Assembly (NCBI RefSeq): GCF_003015185.1
Contig: NZ_CP027860.1
Span: forward strand, 3,462,501-3,526,500
Direction of reading: 5' to 3'
Source: Ahniella affigens
GTDB taxonomy: Bacteria > Pseudomonadota > Gammaproteobacteria > Xanthomonadales > Ahniellaceae
DNA length: 64,000 bases
The notes beneath the pieces were generated by a model. The model was not told the DNA's origin, made no database searches, and worked only from the letters and a program-made list of their open reading frames with translations. This document shows, piece after piece, positions 1 to 9,626 of this stretch (its first letter is position 1; each line of letters starts with the position of its first letter). A program made the translations under genes and the position numbers.

Positions 1-1066
1 TGCGCGCACGACCTTCAGCGGTTTCGTTCGTGTCGATTGGCTTCGATTCACCGTAGCCATTCGGACCACCGAGACGATCAGCCGCAATGCCCTTGCCAGT
101 GAGGTAGTTGTACACCACCTTGGCACGACGCTCAGAGAGACCCTGGTTGTACTGATCCGTACCAACAGCGTCGGTATGGCCAGCCACTTCCACCTTCAGG
201 TTCGGGTATTGCGTCAGCACTTCCACGGCCTGATCGAGAATCGCAATCGATTCTGGCGTCAGATCCGACTTGTCGAACGCGAAGTTCACACCACGCAGAT
301 CGATCACCACGGCTTGTTCGCAACCATCCGGACCCACTGGCGTACCGGCCGGCGTGCCTGGGCACTTATCGGCTTCATCTGCCACGCCATCACCATCGGT
401 GTCGACCAAGGTTTGTTGCGTGTTCGCTGGTTCAACCGGATCAGCCGGCGTCGCTTCCGGAACGACCTCCGTCGTTTCCACCGGACCCGAATCACCACCC
501 GAGCCAAACGGAATCATCAGGCTGCCGCGCAGGATCAAGTCACCAAAGTTGTCCTGGTTGCGGATCGACTGGTCGTCGAAGTCGCTGCGATACGCCACTT
601 CGGCGCGCCAGCTGAAATTCGACGAACCGAGCTTGCCCATCACACCGCCACCAACGTCAAACACCGGATCCCAACCATCGTTGTCGGAACCATCCGGCTG
701 ATCGGCATCGTGCTGCGACACACCGAGACCCGCAAGCAGGTATGGGCGCAAGCCATCTTCACGGAAGAAGTGGCGCAGCGTCGCCGTCAGCGCGGTGCTC
801 TGGAAGCCACCGTCATAGTCAGTAAAGCCGACGCGGTTCGAACCGAGGTTGCGATCGGTGTAGTCAGCGGCGAATTCAAGCGAGGACGACTCGCCAATAT
901 TGCGGCCGATGCCGATACCAACCAGCACGGTTTCGTCCGTACTGATCATGCGATCGTCATCGTTGAAGCTCATGCCGACTGTCGGCGCAACGTACCAGTC
1001 AGCAGCTTGTACGGAGCCAGCGATCAGGCCGAGGCCAATCAGGGCACACAGGGACTTCAGTTTCAT
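1..1066 (-). CDS. OmpA-family outer membrane protein (C-terminus cut by window edge)
   Basis: The frame is open from an ATG at 1066 to the left edge, so the last residues are missing. The translation starts MKLKSLCALIGLGLIAGSVQ, a clear signal peptide. An eight-stranded-barrel-like domain follows (about residues 22-200). A linker carries a calcium-binding type-3 repeat (DTDGDGVADEADKCPGTP). The OmpA C-terminal peptidoglycan-binding domain (FAFDKSDL..., VEVAGHTDAVGTDQYNQGLS, RRAKVV) is truncated. OmpA C-terminal domains anchor the outer membrane to peptidoglycan non-covalently. A good ribosome-binding site (AAGGAGA) lies 6-7 nt before the ATG. No operon partner is visible; the 290 bp upstream hold no recognisable gene. 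The call is firm; the physiological role (structure or small-solute pore) is inferred from the family. Confidence 0.93.
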   Translation of the reverse strand, partial: MKLKSLCALIGLGLIAGSVQAADWYVAPTVGMSFNDDDRMISTDETVLVGIGIGRNIGESSSLEFAADYTDRNLGSNRVGFTDYDGGFQSTALTATLRHFFREDGLRPYLLAGLGVSQHDADQPDGSDNDGWDPVFDVGGGVMGKLGSSNFSWRAEVAYRSDFDDQSIRNQDNFGDLILRGSLMIPFGSGGDSGPVETTEVVPEATPADPVEPANTQQTLVDTDGDGVADEADKCPGTPAGTPVGPDGCEQAVVIDLRGVNFAFDKSDLTPESIAILDQAVEVLTQYPNLKVEVAGHTDAVGTDQYNQGLSERRAKVVYNYLTGKGIAADRLGGPNGYGESKPIDTNETAEGRAR

Positions 1067-1356
1067 CGGGGTTCTCCTTATGGGATTGGATGCATGCAGG
1101 GCATGCAGCCCGCCGATTATAGGGCCACAAGCCGCCTTAAAATGGCTGAAGCATGAAGATGGGTGTCAGGATTCGTGAGCCTGGTACCAAGCACGCCATC
1201 CGGCAGCATGCAAGATCGCGCCGGGCGCCGATTCAAGTCTTTCTGAATCAGCGACTTACAGACGGCATAGCGCCCTTCGGTACAGATGTCGGATCGGAAG
1301 TGCCCACCTTGATCTCGGACCCACCCGGACGATGCGGGCATCCAACCATCGGACGA

Positions 1357-2199
1357 TTAAGTGTTCGGCGCAAACAAGTACCGCCGCAAACCCTGCATTT
1401 CGAACGGCTGCCAGCGTTTTTCATCCTGCGACAGCCGATCCGCTACGGCAAATAGGGCCAGCGGATTGAATCCGATCCCGAGATGGCTCGCGCGCACCTC
1501 GATGTTCTCCGCAAGCGGTGCCGACTGTTGCACACTGCATACCCAACTCACGATGCCGTCGGTGCGGCTGTAAATTGAGGTCGTGGGCACTGGTGGCGCC
1601 TCGCGAATCCGGTCGAGCAAACCGGGTTCGCGGTGCACGTGATGTCCGGTTAGCAGCCGAAACAACGGGTATGCGTTGGTCGCATGCGGGCTGCCCGCGA
1701 AGGGCGAGGCCAACGTAATGACTTGGCGGACGCGCGCGGGCTCCAGCTTGGCCATTTCGCGGGCATAAATGCCGCCCAGGCTCCAGCCGATCAGGGTCAC
1801 CGGTCGGTCAAACCGCTCGTTCAATTCATGGACTCGATCGCGGCATTGCGACAGCACACCATGACGAGGCCCGAGATTCAGCCCCTGCTCCCAACCGAAC
1901 GCCTGATAGCCCAGCCGTTTCAGAAACCGACGCAGCAGGAAGGTACTACGGTCACTTGCCCCCATGCCGGGGAACACGAGTACCGGATGACCGTCACCAC
2001 GCGGAAACCAGTGATCGACCCAGAAGCTCGCCAGGCCGGCGAGGAATTCAGCCGGCGCCCGCGCTTCCAGCATCAAATGCTTCCACGAAGGCGGGTCGAA
2101 TTGTCCCTCTGACTCTTCGCCCACCCAATCCATGGTGGCAGCGGTATGCGGTACCACGCGGGCTCGTCTCGAATGCTGGCGCTTCGTGCGATCGTTCAT
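1357..2199 (-). CDS. alpha/beta-hydrolase, PGAP1/lipase-like
   Basis: The 280-residue protein has the strand-nucleophile-elbow pattern of alpha/beta hydrolases: VLVFPGMGASD near residue 75 (oxyanion-loop region) and GWSLGG with the candidate nucleophile Ser140. An acid (SRTDGIVSW region) and a histidine (SHLGIGFNP) near the C-terminus complete a plausible Ser-Asp-His triad. Substrate cannot be told from sequence; esterases or lipases acting on hydrophobic esters are the usual relatives. No signal peptide is seen, so it is probably cytoplasmic. I chose ATG 2199, preceded by AGGA, because longer starts (2211, 2241) lie next to or inside the terminator of the upstream fadL-like gene. Next to a FadL-type porin it could act on an imported lipid, but this is only context. 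Confidence 0.75.
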   Translation of the reverse strand: MNDRTKRQHSRRARVVPHTAATMDWVGEESEGQFDPPSWKHLMLEARAPAEFLAGLASFWVDHWFPRGDGHPVLVFPGMGASDRSTFLLRRFLKRLGYQAFGWEQGLNLGPRHGVLSQCRDRVHELNERFDRPVTLIGWSLGGIYAREMAKLEPARVRQVITLASPFAGSPHATNAYPLFRLLTGHHVHREPGLLDRIREAPPVPTTSIYSRTDGIVSWVCSVQQSAPLAENIEVRASHLGIGFNPLALFAVADRLSQDEKRWQPFEMQGLRRYLFAPNT

Positions 2200-2210
2200 C
2201 CCGGTCCTCA

Positions 2211-2237
2211 TGCAAGAACCCCGCCAAACGGCGGGGT
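2211..2237 (-). terminator. stem-loop terminator of the FadL-like gene
   Basis: On the minus strand ACCCCGCC and GGCGGGGT form a perfect 8-bp stem with a 4-nt loop (2218-2225 with 2230-2237), followed by a short T-rich tail (TCTTG). It lies about 115 bp after the stop of the fadL-like gene and just before the hydrolase start, so the two genes are probably separate transcripts. Confidence 0.6.
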
Positions 2238-2352
2238 CCATTTACAACTGTTTGCGCAATTCCACCCCGCGGCTACACCCATTCGGGCCAACTGCCCAGA
2301 CTGAAGTGGCCGCTGAACCAACCAAGCCAATGCTTGATTCATCGAGGCTTGA

Positions 2353-3639
2353 TCAGAAGCGCCATACGCCCGAAACGGACCACGTATCGACGTTTTCCGA
2401 GAAATCAGCGCCGGCGTCAACCTGGAACCGCTCAAACGCCCAGCCAAAGCCCAATGCATAGTGCAACTCATCGTCGCCCTGCGAGAACAGCACCGCGTTG
2501 GCCACCGCATCGGTGACGGGGCGGACAATGGGCTCACCCTGGAAGCGGATGGAGTGTTCCGGATCGTGCCAAACGCCCGCACGCAGTGAGAACGGGTGGT
2601 TGAAATTCGTGAACACGTATTCGCCACCGAGGTGCACTTCGACGCCATCGTCGATCTGCAACGGGGCTATGCCCTCCTGCACCACCGGCAGCGCTTCGTT
2701 GAGCTGGAAGTTCGACACCATGTTGTCGGTCAGCTCGGAGTACTGCACCTGCACCACGTCCAACGCCAAGCTGAGCTGGTCGCTTGGACGCCAAACAGCG
2801 CCCAGACCAAACGCGTCCGGGGAGTCGAACTTGGTGGGTTTGGACAGGAACTGCGTGCCGTTGCGGTAGGCGGCGGCGTTGTACTTGAACTTCGGCGCTG
2901 CCCGGTAGGTGAGACCAAATTGCCACTGGTCGTTCGGCTTGACCATCAGGCCGAAATAGCCACCGATTGCGTTGGCATTGCCATCCTGAGTGGTCAGGAG
3001 GTTGACCGTGGCGCCATTTGACTGGAACGTCCGGAGCGTGGCCGAATCGATATCGAAGTCGTGGGTGTTAACCGACACGCCGGCCGAGATGTAGTCGTTG
3101 AAGCGAAACGCCCCCGACACGCCATACACCACGTCGCGCAACTGCGCTGCGGCGGCAAACGGGAAAATGAAGCCAGTACCGGCCGAGTCGTCGGCACCGG
3201 CGCTGACGAACGATGTCTTGAAATTCAGCGCTTCCTGGCGATACACGGCGAGCGCCCAGTTCTCCTGCGGATACACGAAGGAGAGGAACGAGAAGCCGCC
3301 GATATTTTCGGAATCGCGACTGATGTTCAGCGCATCCGTGGAAAACGGCGCCGAGCTGTAGCTACCGCCATCGACGTAGGGCGTGTCGTAGCCGCTGGTG
3401 CGGAACTCAACCGACACCTCGGGCGCTGCCAATTGCAGCAATCCGGCAGGATTCGATGCTGCAGCCGTGGCGTCATCCGCCAGGCCGATGAAGGCGCCGC
3501 CCATACCAAGGCTGCGTGCACCCGGAGGCGCAAGATTGAACTGCAGGGCTGCGCTACCTTCTTCGTCCGTGATGGCGAAGGCGCTTGGCGCCAGGGTGGA
3601 CAGGGCAAGACCGATAGCCAGGGCCAGATTCTTTTTCAT
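2353..3639 (-). CDS. OmpP1/FadL/TodX-family outer membrane transporter
   Basis: The 428-residue protein begins with a signal peptide (MKKNLALAIGLALSTLAPSAFA). The family hallmark follows: GARSLGMGGAFIGLADD and then ATAAASNPAGL, the N-terminal hatch region of FadL-like barrels. The rest alternates polar and hydrophobic residues, ends FQVDAGADFSENVDTWSVSGVWRF, and has the terminal aromatic typical of outer membrane beta-barrels. Family members let hydrophobic compounds (long-chain fatty acids, aromatics) cross the outer membrane. Start ATG 3639 has GGAG about 9 nt upstream; the longer open frame to 3738 lacks support. Substrate is unknown. Confidence 0.85.
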   Translation of the reverse strand: MKKNLALAIGLALSTLAPSAFAITDEEGSAALQFNLAPPGARSLGMGGAFIGLADDATAAASNPAGLLQLAAPEVSVEFRTSGYDTPYVDGGSYSSAPFSTDALNISRDSENIGGFSFLSFVYPQENWALAVYRQEALNFKTSFVSAGADDSAGTGFIFPFAAAAQLRDVVYGVSGAFRFNDYISAGVSVNTHDFDIDSATLRTFQSNGATVNLLTTQDGNANAIGGYFGLMVKPNDQWQFGLTYRAAPKFKYNAAAYRNGTQFLSKPTKFDSPDAFGLGAVWRPSDQLSLALDVVQVQYSELTDNMVSNFQLNEALPVVQEGIAPLQIDDGVEVHLGGEYVFTNFNHPFSLRAGVWHDPEHSIRFQGEPIVRPVTDAVANAVLFSQGDDELHYALGFGWAFERFQVDAGADFSENVDTWSVSGVWRF

Positions 3640-4346
3640 GGGGCAACTCCGTTGACTCATTTTATGTCGCCGTGACGGCGGGGCCCGCCGATCATACACC
3701 TTTCGGCGTCTGGCTACGGGATGCTGAAATCCCGACACCGACCGATAAGACGCCCGGAGCCCCGGAGCACTGCCAAACTCCGGACAGCGCCAGAACTACA
3801 AACGGAATTCGAGAGTCCTGGGCTCAACTGAATCAGAGGTGCTCAACAATTCTAGTTGCAGATCGAATTCAATTCACACGCATCTTCAAGCAACCTGGCC
3901 AACGGCGGCAAAGTATCCTGTTTCTCTTTCGCCAATTGCGCTCTTGGTCGCCGGGAGCCACCTGTGCTGACGCGCAGACCAAAGGCGTATCCGAAAGCGG
4001 ACCAGCGCGAGTGCTAACGCGAGCACAAGAGATCGGCCAGACTGATGACTGCGATCACATCTAAGGCAGGATGTCAGTCGCTTTATGCAATAGGTCGACC
4101 CGGCCCCTCGTGTATTCTGCGCGTGTATCCAGCGCGCACATCTCCGAGCGTCAGAACCTGCGACGAGGATGTGACGATGAATGGGTGAGCATATTGCAGC
4201 ATCGTCGGTGCACGATTCCTGCGGCAAGAGCCGGTCTGCTCTGCGTTCAAGGGGTCCTCCCGAGGCTCGACTCAGTAGTCGGTGACTCATTCTTCTGCGC
4301 AGACCCGCAAGCGGCCTGGGCCCGGTGATTTTGATATGCTCCCCTC
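3640..4346. other. 707-bp intergenic region without a convincing gene
   Basis: Short open frames exist on both strands (for example 4071-4328 + and 3886-4290 -), but their translations are rich in Arg/Cys/Ser, have no ribosome-binding site and resemble nothing I know. The stretch must hold divergent promoters for the fadL-like gene and the ToxR-like regulator; I could not pick out a convincing -35/-10 pair. Confidence 0.5.
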
Positions 4347-6506
4347 ATGACATCCGAGACTCCCCTAAGAGGCGCAACGACGCGCAACCGAATTGTTGTC
4401 GGCGCCTTTCAATTTGATCCGTTGGCACAGACGCTAAGCATTGGTGAGGTCAGTACGCCATTGAGTTTTCGCGCAACCCAAGTGCTTCAGCGCTTGGCCG
4501 ACGCAAACGGCCGCCCGGTGACCAGATCTGATTTGCTTCAATTTGCGTGGCCAGGGCAGCTGCCAACAGATTTAGCCTTGTCGCAAGTAATCGTCGAATT
4601 GCGCAAGGCCCTGAATGACTCTGCAAAAGACGCGAAACTACTGGTGACGGTGCCTCGAATTGGATACCGCCTTGCAGTCTTGGACAAAGTGCAAGACCAG
4701 GTCGCGGAACGAGACGAGCAGCTCAAACTTGGAGCAGACTCAGCCAGAGACGTTAGCCCAAACAACATTCGTATATTCAGCCGGCGTTTGCTTTCGATTT
4801 CGCGGGTAATTTGGGCGGTTTTCATAGTGGCTCTAGCCGCGCTTTCGTGGTGGCTGTGGCAGCGGCCCGGGCCCGCTATTGTTGCTTCCGGAGGGCTTCC
4901 GCGCCAAGTCATGCCCGAAGCGATCACGTTTTCGGATGACACAGACCGGATGCCTAGCCTTGGTTCGGACGGCAACACCTTAGCGTACGTAAGACACAAT
5001 GGTACTGCGCAACAAATTCATGTCTTGGGAATCAAGACTGGGGCAGATTCGAAGCTGACACAGAATTCCCATGACCGATGGCCTCGTGTCAGTCCCGACA
5101 ACCGATCAGTTGCCTTCCTACGCAACTCACCCAGCCCGAACTCGTCAGAATTACGCGTCAGCCCGAGCAGTGGCGGGGAGAGTCAACTCATTGCCAACGG
5201 CACATTTCTGGGTAGCCTAGCCTGGATGCCGGACGCATTGAGCGTGCTGGTCGCGGTGCAGAATGAGCGGGCTATTTCACTCCAACAGGTGCAGATTGCA
5301 ACTGGCGAAATGGCGCCGCCAGATCATTGGCCTGGGATTCGTACCCTTCAGTGGGCATCAGATCCTGAGCTGTCGCCCTCCGGAAATCGTATAGCAGTCC
5401 GCACGTCCAAAGACCCTGATGGGCCCATTTCAGCATTCGACTCCAACGCGACTCAGCCGATTTGGCGTTCGCCGCCAGGCAGACTGGTTGTCGGTTACAG
5501 CTGGTTGTCGGAACGAGAGTTGATTGTCTCTGCTCAAGACCTGGGCAGAAATGGGCTTTGGCTAGTCCCGTTGGATGGCGGGGACTGGCAGTGGCTCCGT
5601 CAAGAACCGTTGTCGCGGATTTCAGTGAACGCAGGTACGCTGGTATTCCCTCGACGCGTAGCGGCAGTGAGTCTTTACCGAGTTGATGCGCAACCAAGAC
5701 CCGCGACGATGATCGCCGGTAGTGCGTTCGACAGCTATGCGCCCCGGTTTGCTGACGAGAATGGGGCCCTACTGTTCTTGTCAGATCGAACAGGGTCAGA
5801 GCAGTTTTGGATGTGGTCTGAACAGGATCGCGAGCGACAGTTGTCGAGACTCGACAACGCCACAGTACTTGCTTTCGATGTTGACCGAAAGCAGCATCGC
5901 GTCTGCTACGTTACTCGCGATCAGGACGGTTTCACGGGTTGGATCGGCGACAGTCAGTTCCAGTCTCACTACTCATTTGCCCTCGAAAATTGGGAAACAG
6001 TGCGCGCGGTAAGTTTTTACGACCAAGGCTTGGCCGTACTCGGTGCCAATCAAGACCAAATCGATGGGCTGTTCTACATGACGCCCACAAGTGGGGCGCA
6101 GTTGTTGTACGCAGGAGCTACCTTGCGCACTCTACAGAGCAACTCACGAGGTCGCTTGTATGCGTGGCGTAGCCAAGATAAGCAAGTATTGGAGTGGGAT
6201 CATGGAGCAAGAGAGTGGCGCGGCACCGATGTGATCGTAGACAATCCGCAGCACTGGCGTGCAACTGACGCAGGTATTGTCGTAACGCAACGAATGCCGG
6301 GCGAAGCAGGATTCGAATTTTCCGAATATGTGGGCGGCAAGCGGACGCGCCTCGCGACAACGTGGCCACATCAGGCAGCACCGACACAAATAGACGTTCT
6401 TGGCGAACAGATCGTTACGAGCGCCCCGGCCAGCTTCGATATGAATCTGATGCGGCTGGATGTCGGGGCGCTCCTGCGACCTGAGAAAGATAGAGACCCG
6501 CCTTAG
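4347..6506 (+). CDS. membrane-anchored ToxR/CadC-like regulator with TolB-like periplasmic domain
   Basis: Residues about 15-112 form an OmpR-type winged helix (VGAFQFDPLAQTLSIG at the N-terminal sheet, VTVPRIGYRLA at the C-terminal wing). A linker and one transmembrane helix (about 153-171, RVIWAVFIVALAALSWWLW) follow. The remaining ~540 residues are a TolB/WD40-like propeller with PD40-type repeats (RMPSLGSDGNTLAYVRH, RWPRVSPDNRSVAFLRN, ELSPSGNRIAVRTS). This architecture is common in Lysobacterales and fits a one-component sensor: periplasmic propeller, cytoplasmic DNA-binding domain, no phosphoacceptor. The signal and target genes are unknown. It converges with the FG-GAP/serine hydrolase gene, with only 3 bp between the stops. 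Confidence 0.85.
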   Translation: MTSETPLRGATTRNRIVVGAFQFDPLAQTLSIGEVSTPLSFRATQVLQRLADANGRPVTRSDLLQFAWPGQLPTDLALSQVIVELRKALNDSAKDAKLLVTVPRIGYRLAVLDKVQDQVAERDEQLKLGADSARDVSPNNIRIFSRRLLSISRVIWAVFIVALAALSWWLWQRPGPAIVASGGLPRQVMPEAITFSDDTDRMPSLGSDGNTLAYVRHNGTAQQIHVLGIKTGADSKLTQNSHDRWPRVSPDNRSVAFLRNSPSPNSSELRVSPSSGGESQLIANGTFLGSLAWMPDALSVLVAVQNERAISLQQVQIATGEMAPPDHWPGIRTLQWASDPELSPSGNRIAVRTSKDPDGPISAFDSNATQPIWRSPPGRLVVGYSWLSERELIVSAQDLGRNGLWLVPLDGGDWQWLRQEPLSRISVNAGTLVFPRRVAAVSLYRVDAQPRPATMIAGSAFDSYAPRFADENGALLFLSDRTGSEQFWMWSEQDRERQLSRLDNATVLAFDVDRKQHRVCYVTRDQDGFTGWIGDSQFQSHYSFALENWETVRAVSFYDQGLAVLGANQDQIDGLFYMTPTSGAQLLYAGATLRTLQSNSRGRLYAWRSQDKQVLEWDHGAREWRGTDVIVDNPQHWRATDAGIVVTQRMPGEAGFEFSEYVGGKRTRLATTWPHQAAPTQIDVLGEQIVTSAPASFDMNLMRLDVGALLRPEKDRDPP

Positions 6507-6509
6507 CCC

Positions 6510-9164
6510 CTATTCACTGACAGCCCGAATCGCGGCAGACATGAGCGTTGGCGCTGTCTCAAAATGTGAGTTCTGATGACTGGTTCCTTCCTGGTTGAGG
6601 CTCAGCGCAACAATGATTCCAGTAGCTGGGTCAAACAATAGGAACGCTGATGAGTTGCCGGTTCCGCCGCTGTGCCCGTAGAGCGTCCGGTTCAGGAAAT
6701 TGTACCTACGAATACCAAGACCACCGCCAGTCTGTCCCTGAACACCACCATCATCAGGGATAATCTGTAGAATTTGGTCCATTAGCCCAGGAGAGAACAG
6801 ACCGCCCAGGAAGTACCGCTCGCCCATGGCAGCCAAACTACGTGCCGACGCCTGAACCTCTCGGCGATAAGTAAAGATCGACGGATAGAAAAACGAAGCG
6901 CTGTAATTGTAGAGTTGGCCGTTGCGGAAGCCCCACTGTGTTGCAAGTGCTGAAGAAGGCGTCCCGAACCCAACCAAGGCAATTTCGGGAATATCGGCAA
7001 AAAGCTGATCTTGCATAAAGTTCGCCAAAGTTTGCCCTGTTTCGATCTCGACAATTCGACCAAGGAGCAACGAGTTGCTGTTAGATGCTTGCCAACCAGT
7101 GCCAGGAGCAAAAAGTGGGGGGCCAATTTCCCGTCTTAGCTCGTCGGGTGTCCAAACGCGGTTCAAATCCGCCAATACCGCTTGCTGCAGAGCAGGCGAG
7201 ATTGTGTAGTCTGCAATTCCTGAAATCTGTTGCATAGCCTGCCGGACTGTAATACTTGCATCAACATTTGCCTGGTCCGGGAACCAGTCTCTCAAATGTG
7301 CGTCTAGAGACAGCCTGCCTTGATCAACCAAGCGTAGCGCTGCCGCGGTGGTCAACATTTTGGTGATGCTGCCAGTCCCAATCATACGGTCTGAACGCAT
7401 CGGAATAACCCGATCTTCGGTGCCGCTGACTCCATTCCAGACCGGCCACCCTGGAATCCGCACGGAAGCCTGTGCACCGACAATGTTGTTGCTGGAAACG
7501 CTCTGATCGAGAATACGCTGCAGATCTTTGGCCAATCTAGCCATGCCAGCGTTTGATGTTTGCAGCGACTGGCAGAGCGTTGCCGGTGTGACCCGAGTCA
7601 ACTCAATGTTGCCGGTCAGTTTGTTGCCCTGATTGGCGGCACCCTGGCCGCTGATGGCATTGGCAAACACTTCGTATTGGACGTTCGCATGGCCACAATC
7701 ACGAAACTGGAAGCGCAGAGTGCCGACTTCCAAGGTTTGGTCGCCACCTGCCTGCAGGAATTGGCCACCTTGAGTCAGCATGAGCTTGGTCTCAGCTGTG
7801 TCGCCCGTATAGGTGCCGACATAGGTTAACCAGCGCTGCTCGTTGGATGCGCCGGTCGCTGTGCGGGCGAAGGTGTACCAGCCGCCAACCAGCAGATTGG
7901 CATCTGTCACCACCTCAAGCAGAAAGCCTTGGCCAGTCACGCCAGCGTCGCCCCACGCACCAGTCAGTCCGGCATTCATGACAAACGGCTCGGACCTGGA
8001 TATTGAGCCCGCATATAGGTAGGCCTTGCCAATCGGGGATGCCCCTACCAAGTAATCCAGCTTGCCATCATCGGTGACATCGCCGAGACCGACCGCGTCA
8101 AACCCGAACTGACCATTCACCACCGTGCCGCGCATCTCTTCCAACACGCTGCCAATCCGACCACTAAACACTCGGACACGCCCACCCTGCGACACTCCGC
8201 CTGCGGAATAGGTGTAACTGCCGACAATCAGATCAATGTGGCCGTCACCGTCGACATCGCCAGCGCTCCGCCCCGGCCCAAGCCCCTCCGCTTGTGTTCC
8301 CGCAAACCGATGCAGTCGACTGCCGGTCGCGCCCGAAAATACGTACGCCGCGCCATTCCCGCCTGCCTCATCATGGGCGCCAACGTATATGTCACGTACG
8401 CCATCCGCGTCGACCTTGCCAACATCGGCAACAAAGAAGCCGAAGCTAGTATTGGCGCTTTCAGGCACGAATTCCCGAAGCACCACACCATTCGCCGACG
8501 ACATCACAAAGACTTTTCCACCTCGATCTCTCGGCGCACCGATCAACAAGTCTTCGCGGCCATCCTGATCGTGATCAAAGACCGAAGCCGTGCCACCGCC
8601 AAAAAAGCCATTCGCGCCTGGCGCGTTCAATGTGCGCAACAAAGCGCCTGTGGCGCCCGAATAAAGATAGGCTCGACCAACCCCGCCTGGCGCGCCGATC
8701 AGCAACTCCCCTCGCTGGTCGCCATCGACATCCCCGACACCAGCCACCGCAAAACCAAACAAGGTACTGCCAGCCGGCCCGGTGATCTGTCGAATCAGAC
8801 TGCCGTTCAAACCTGAATACACGCGAATCTGTCCCGCGCCCGGATTCGGTGCTCCAACAACCATATCGGCTCGTCCATCGCCATCAACGTCTGGCACCGA
8901 ACTCAATGCATACCCATGGTTCGTGCCCGGCAATTGATCCTGGGCCAGTATCGCTGCCTGTGCCGAAGAATGGGCAATGACCCGTCCGGCAGACGGCGCG
9001 CCAACACCAAAATCCCGCTTACCATCCCCATCCAGGTCCGGCAGATCCGCGACCGCCCAACCAAATGCCTCCCCACCATTGCCATAGGTCCGCACCAATG
9101 TCGGTGCCCCAACCGCCGGACCGATCAGCGTCGCCGTCAAAATCAAACCTGCCAAAATTCGCAT
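6510..9164 (-). CDS. secreted FG-GAP propeller fused to a class C beta-lactamase-type serine hydrolase
   Basis: The 884-residue protein starts with a signal peptide (MRILAGLILTATLIGPAVGA); GGAGG lies 6 nt before ATG 9164. Seven FG-GAP repeats with calcium-loop cores (DLDGDGKRDFGVGAP, DVDGDGRADMVVGAP and similar) fill the first ~400 residues, as in integrin-alpha-like propellers. A middle beta-rich segment (about 410-550) of unknown type follows. The last ~330 residues are a beta-lactamase/D-Ala-D-Ala carboxypeptidase-like (Pfam Beta-lactamase) domain with SITK (Ser599, Lys602) and HSGG (His831). The usual Y-x-N motif reads A693-S-N695, so the general-base Tyr appears to be missing. It could be an esterase or peptidase that uses another residue, or a binding protein. 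The propeller suggests extracellular attachment. Confidence 0.85.
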   Translation of the reverse strand: MRILAGLILTATLIGPAVGAPTLVRTYGNGGEAFGWAVADLPDLDGDGKRDFGVGAPSAGRVIAHSSAQAAILAQDQLPGTNHGYALSSVPDVDGDGRADMVVGAPNPGAGQIRVYSGLNGSLIRQITGPAGSTLFGFAVAGVGDVDGDQRGELLIGAPGGVGRAYLYSGATGALLRTLNAPGANGFFGGGTASVFDHDQDGREDLLIGAPRDRGGKVFVMSSANGVVLREFVPESANTSFGFFVADVGKVDADGVRDIYVGAHDEAGGNGAAYVFSGATGSRLHRFAGTQAEGLGPGRSAGDVDGDGHIDLIVGSYTYSAGGVSQGGRVRVFSGRIGSVLEEMRGTVVNGQFGFDAVGLGDVTDDGKLDYLVGASPIGKAYLYAGSISRSEPFVMNAGLTGAWGDAGVTGQGFLLEVVTDANLLVGGWYTFARTATGASNEQRWLTYVGTYTGDTAETKLMLTQGGQFLQAGGDQTLEVGTLRFQFRDCGHANVQYEVFANAISGQGAANQGNKLTGNIELTRVTPATLCQSLQTSNAGMARLAKDLQRILDQSVSSNNIVGAQASVRIPGWPVWNGVSGTEDRVIPMRSDRMIGTGSITKMLTTAAALRLVDQGRLSLDAHLRDWFPDQANVDASITVRQAMQQISGIADYTISPALQQAVLADLNRVWTPDELRREIGPPLFAPGTGWQASNSNSLLLGRIVEIETGQTLANFMQDQLFADIPEIALVGFGTPSSALATQWGFRNGQLYNYSASFFYPSIFTYRREVQASARSLAAMGERYFLGGLFSPGLMDQILQIIPDDGGVQGQTGGGLGIRRYNFLNRTLYGHSGGTGNSSAFLLFDPATGIIVALSLNQEGTSHQNSHFETAPTLMSAAIRAVSE

Positions 9165-9626
9165 ACCATCCTCCGAGTCGTGAGCCCGACCAGGATGTCG
9201 CACCGCTTCGGCTTCAGGTCAAATTAGATCTTGTGCGAATTGATGAGAAACAGTGAATCTGTTGATTTTAAAAGACTTTTCAAGCCAGAAGCGGTTGGCT
9301 TTAAGGAATGCCGGACGCTTTGCAACGTGAGCCGGTCAAAGCGGCAATCACAGGCTCGTTGGTCGAAGCCGGCTCAACGGTTCCTCACGCCGAGCCTCTT
9401 CCTGTTGGTTTCTGGAGAAAATCCGAATGACACTTTCGGCCTGACCCTGCCACTGGTAGCTCGGCAAGTCTCAACGTAGAGAAACGTTTTCAGGTCGTCG
9501 CTGTCAGTTTCAAGTTTTGCCGTGCCAAACCGCCAAAGACCGATCAATCCGGTGGCAAGGGTCTTACACACTAGAAGCAAAGCGCAAAAAAAAGCGGGCA
9601 ACCGCAATGATGCGGCGCCCCGATCG
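9165..9626. other. 462-bp intergenic region holding the gatB terminator
   Basis: No gene is supported. The part near 9626 contains the gatB terminator described separately. A modest inverted repeat (GAGCCGG at 9329-9335 with CCGGCTC at 9369-9375) is present. The AT-richer stretch at 9220-9290 probably contains the promoter of the FG-GAP/hydrolase gene, but I could not assign boxes. Confidence 0.5.
9586..9622 (-). terminator. Rho-independent terminator after gatB
   Basis: Read on the minus strand, a GC-rich hairpin (outer CGGG/CCCG, inner GCCGCA-like arm with TGCGG, TCAT loop) ends in a run of eight T residues (A8 at 9586-9593 on the plus strand). It starts 4 bp after the gatB stop codon and closes the gatC-gatA-gatB operon. 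Confidence 0.8.

Noticed and set aside
176-1156. Long plus-strand ORF (326 aa) opposite the OmpA gene
   Set aside because: Antisense shadow of a strong OmpA gene; no ribosome-binding site and Arg/His-rich nonsense sequence.
3886-4290. 134-aa minus-strand ORF between fadL-like and ToxR-like genes
   Set aside because: No start site, no motif, no operon context.
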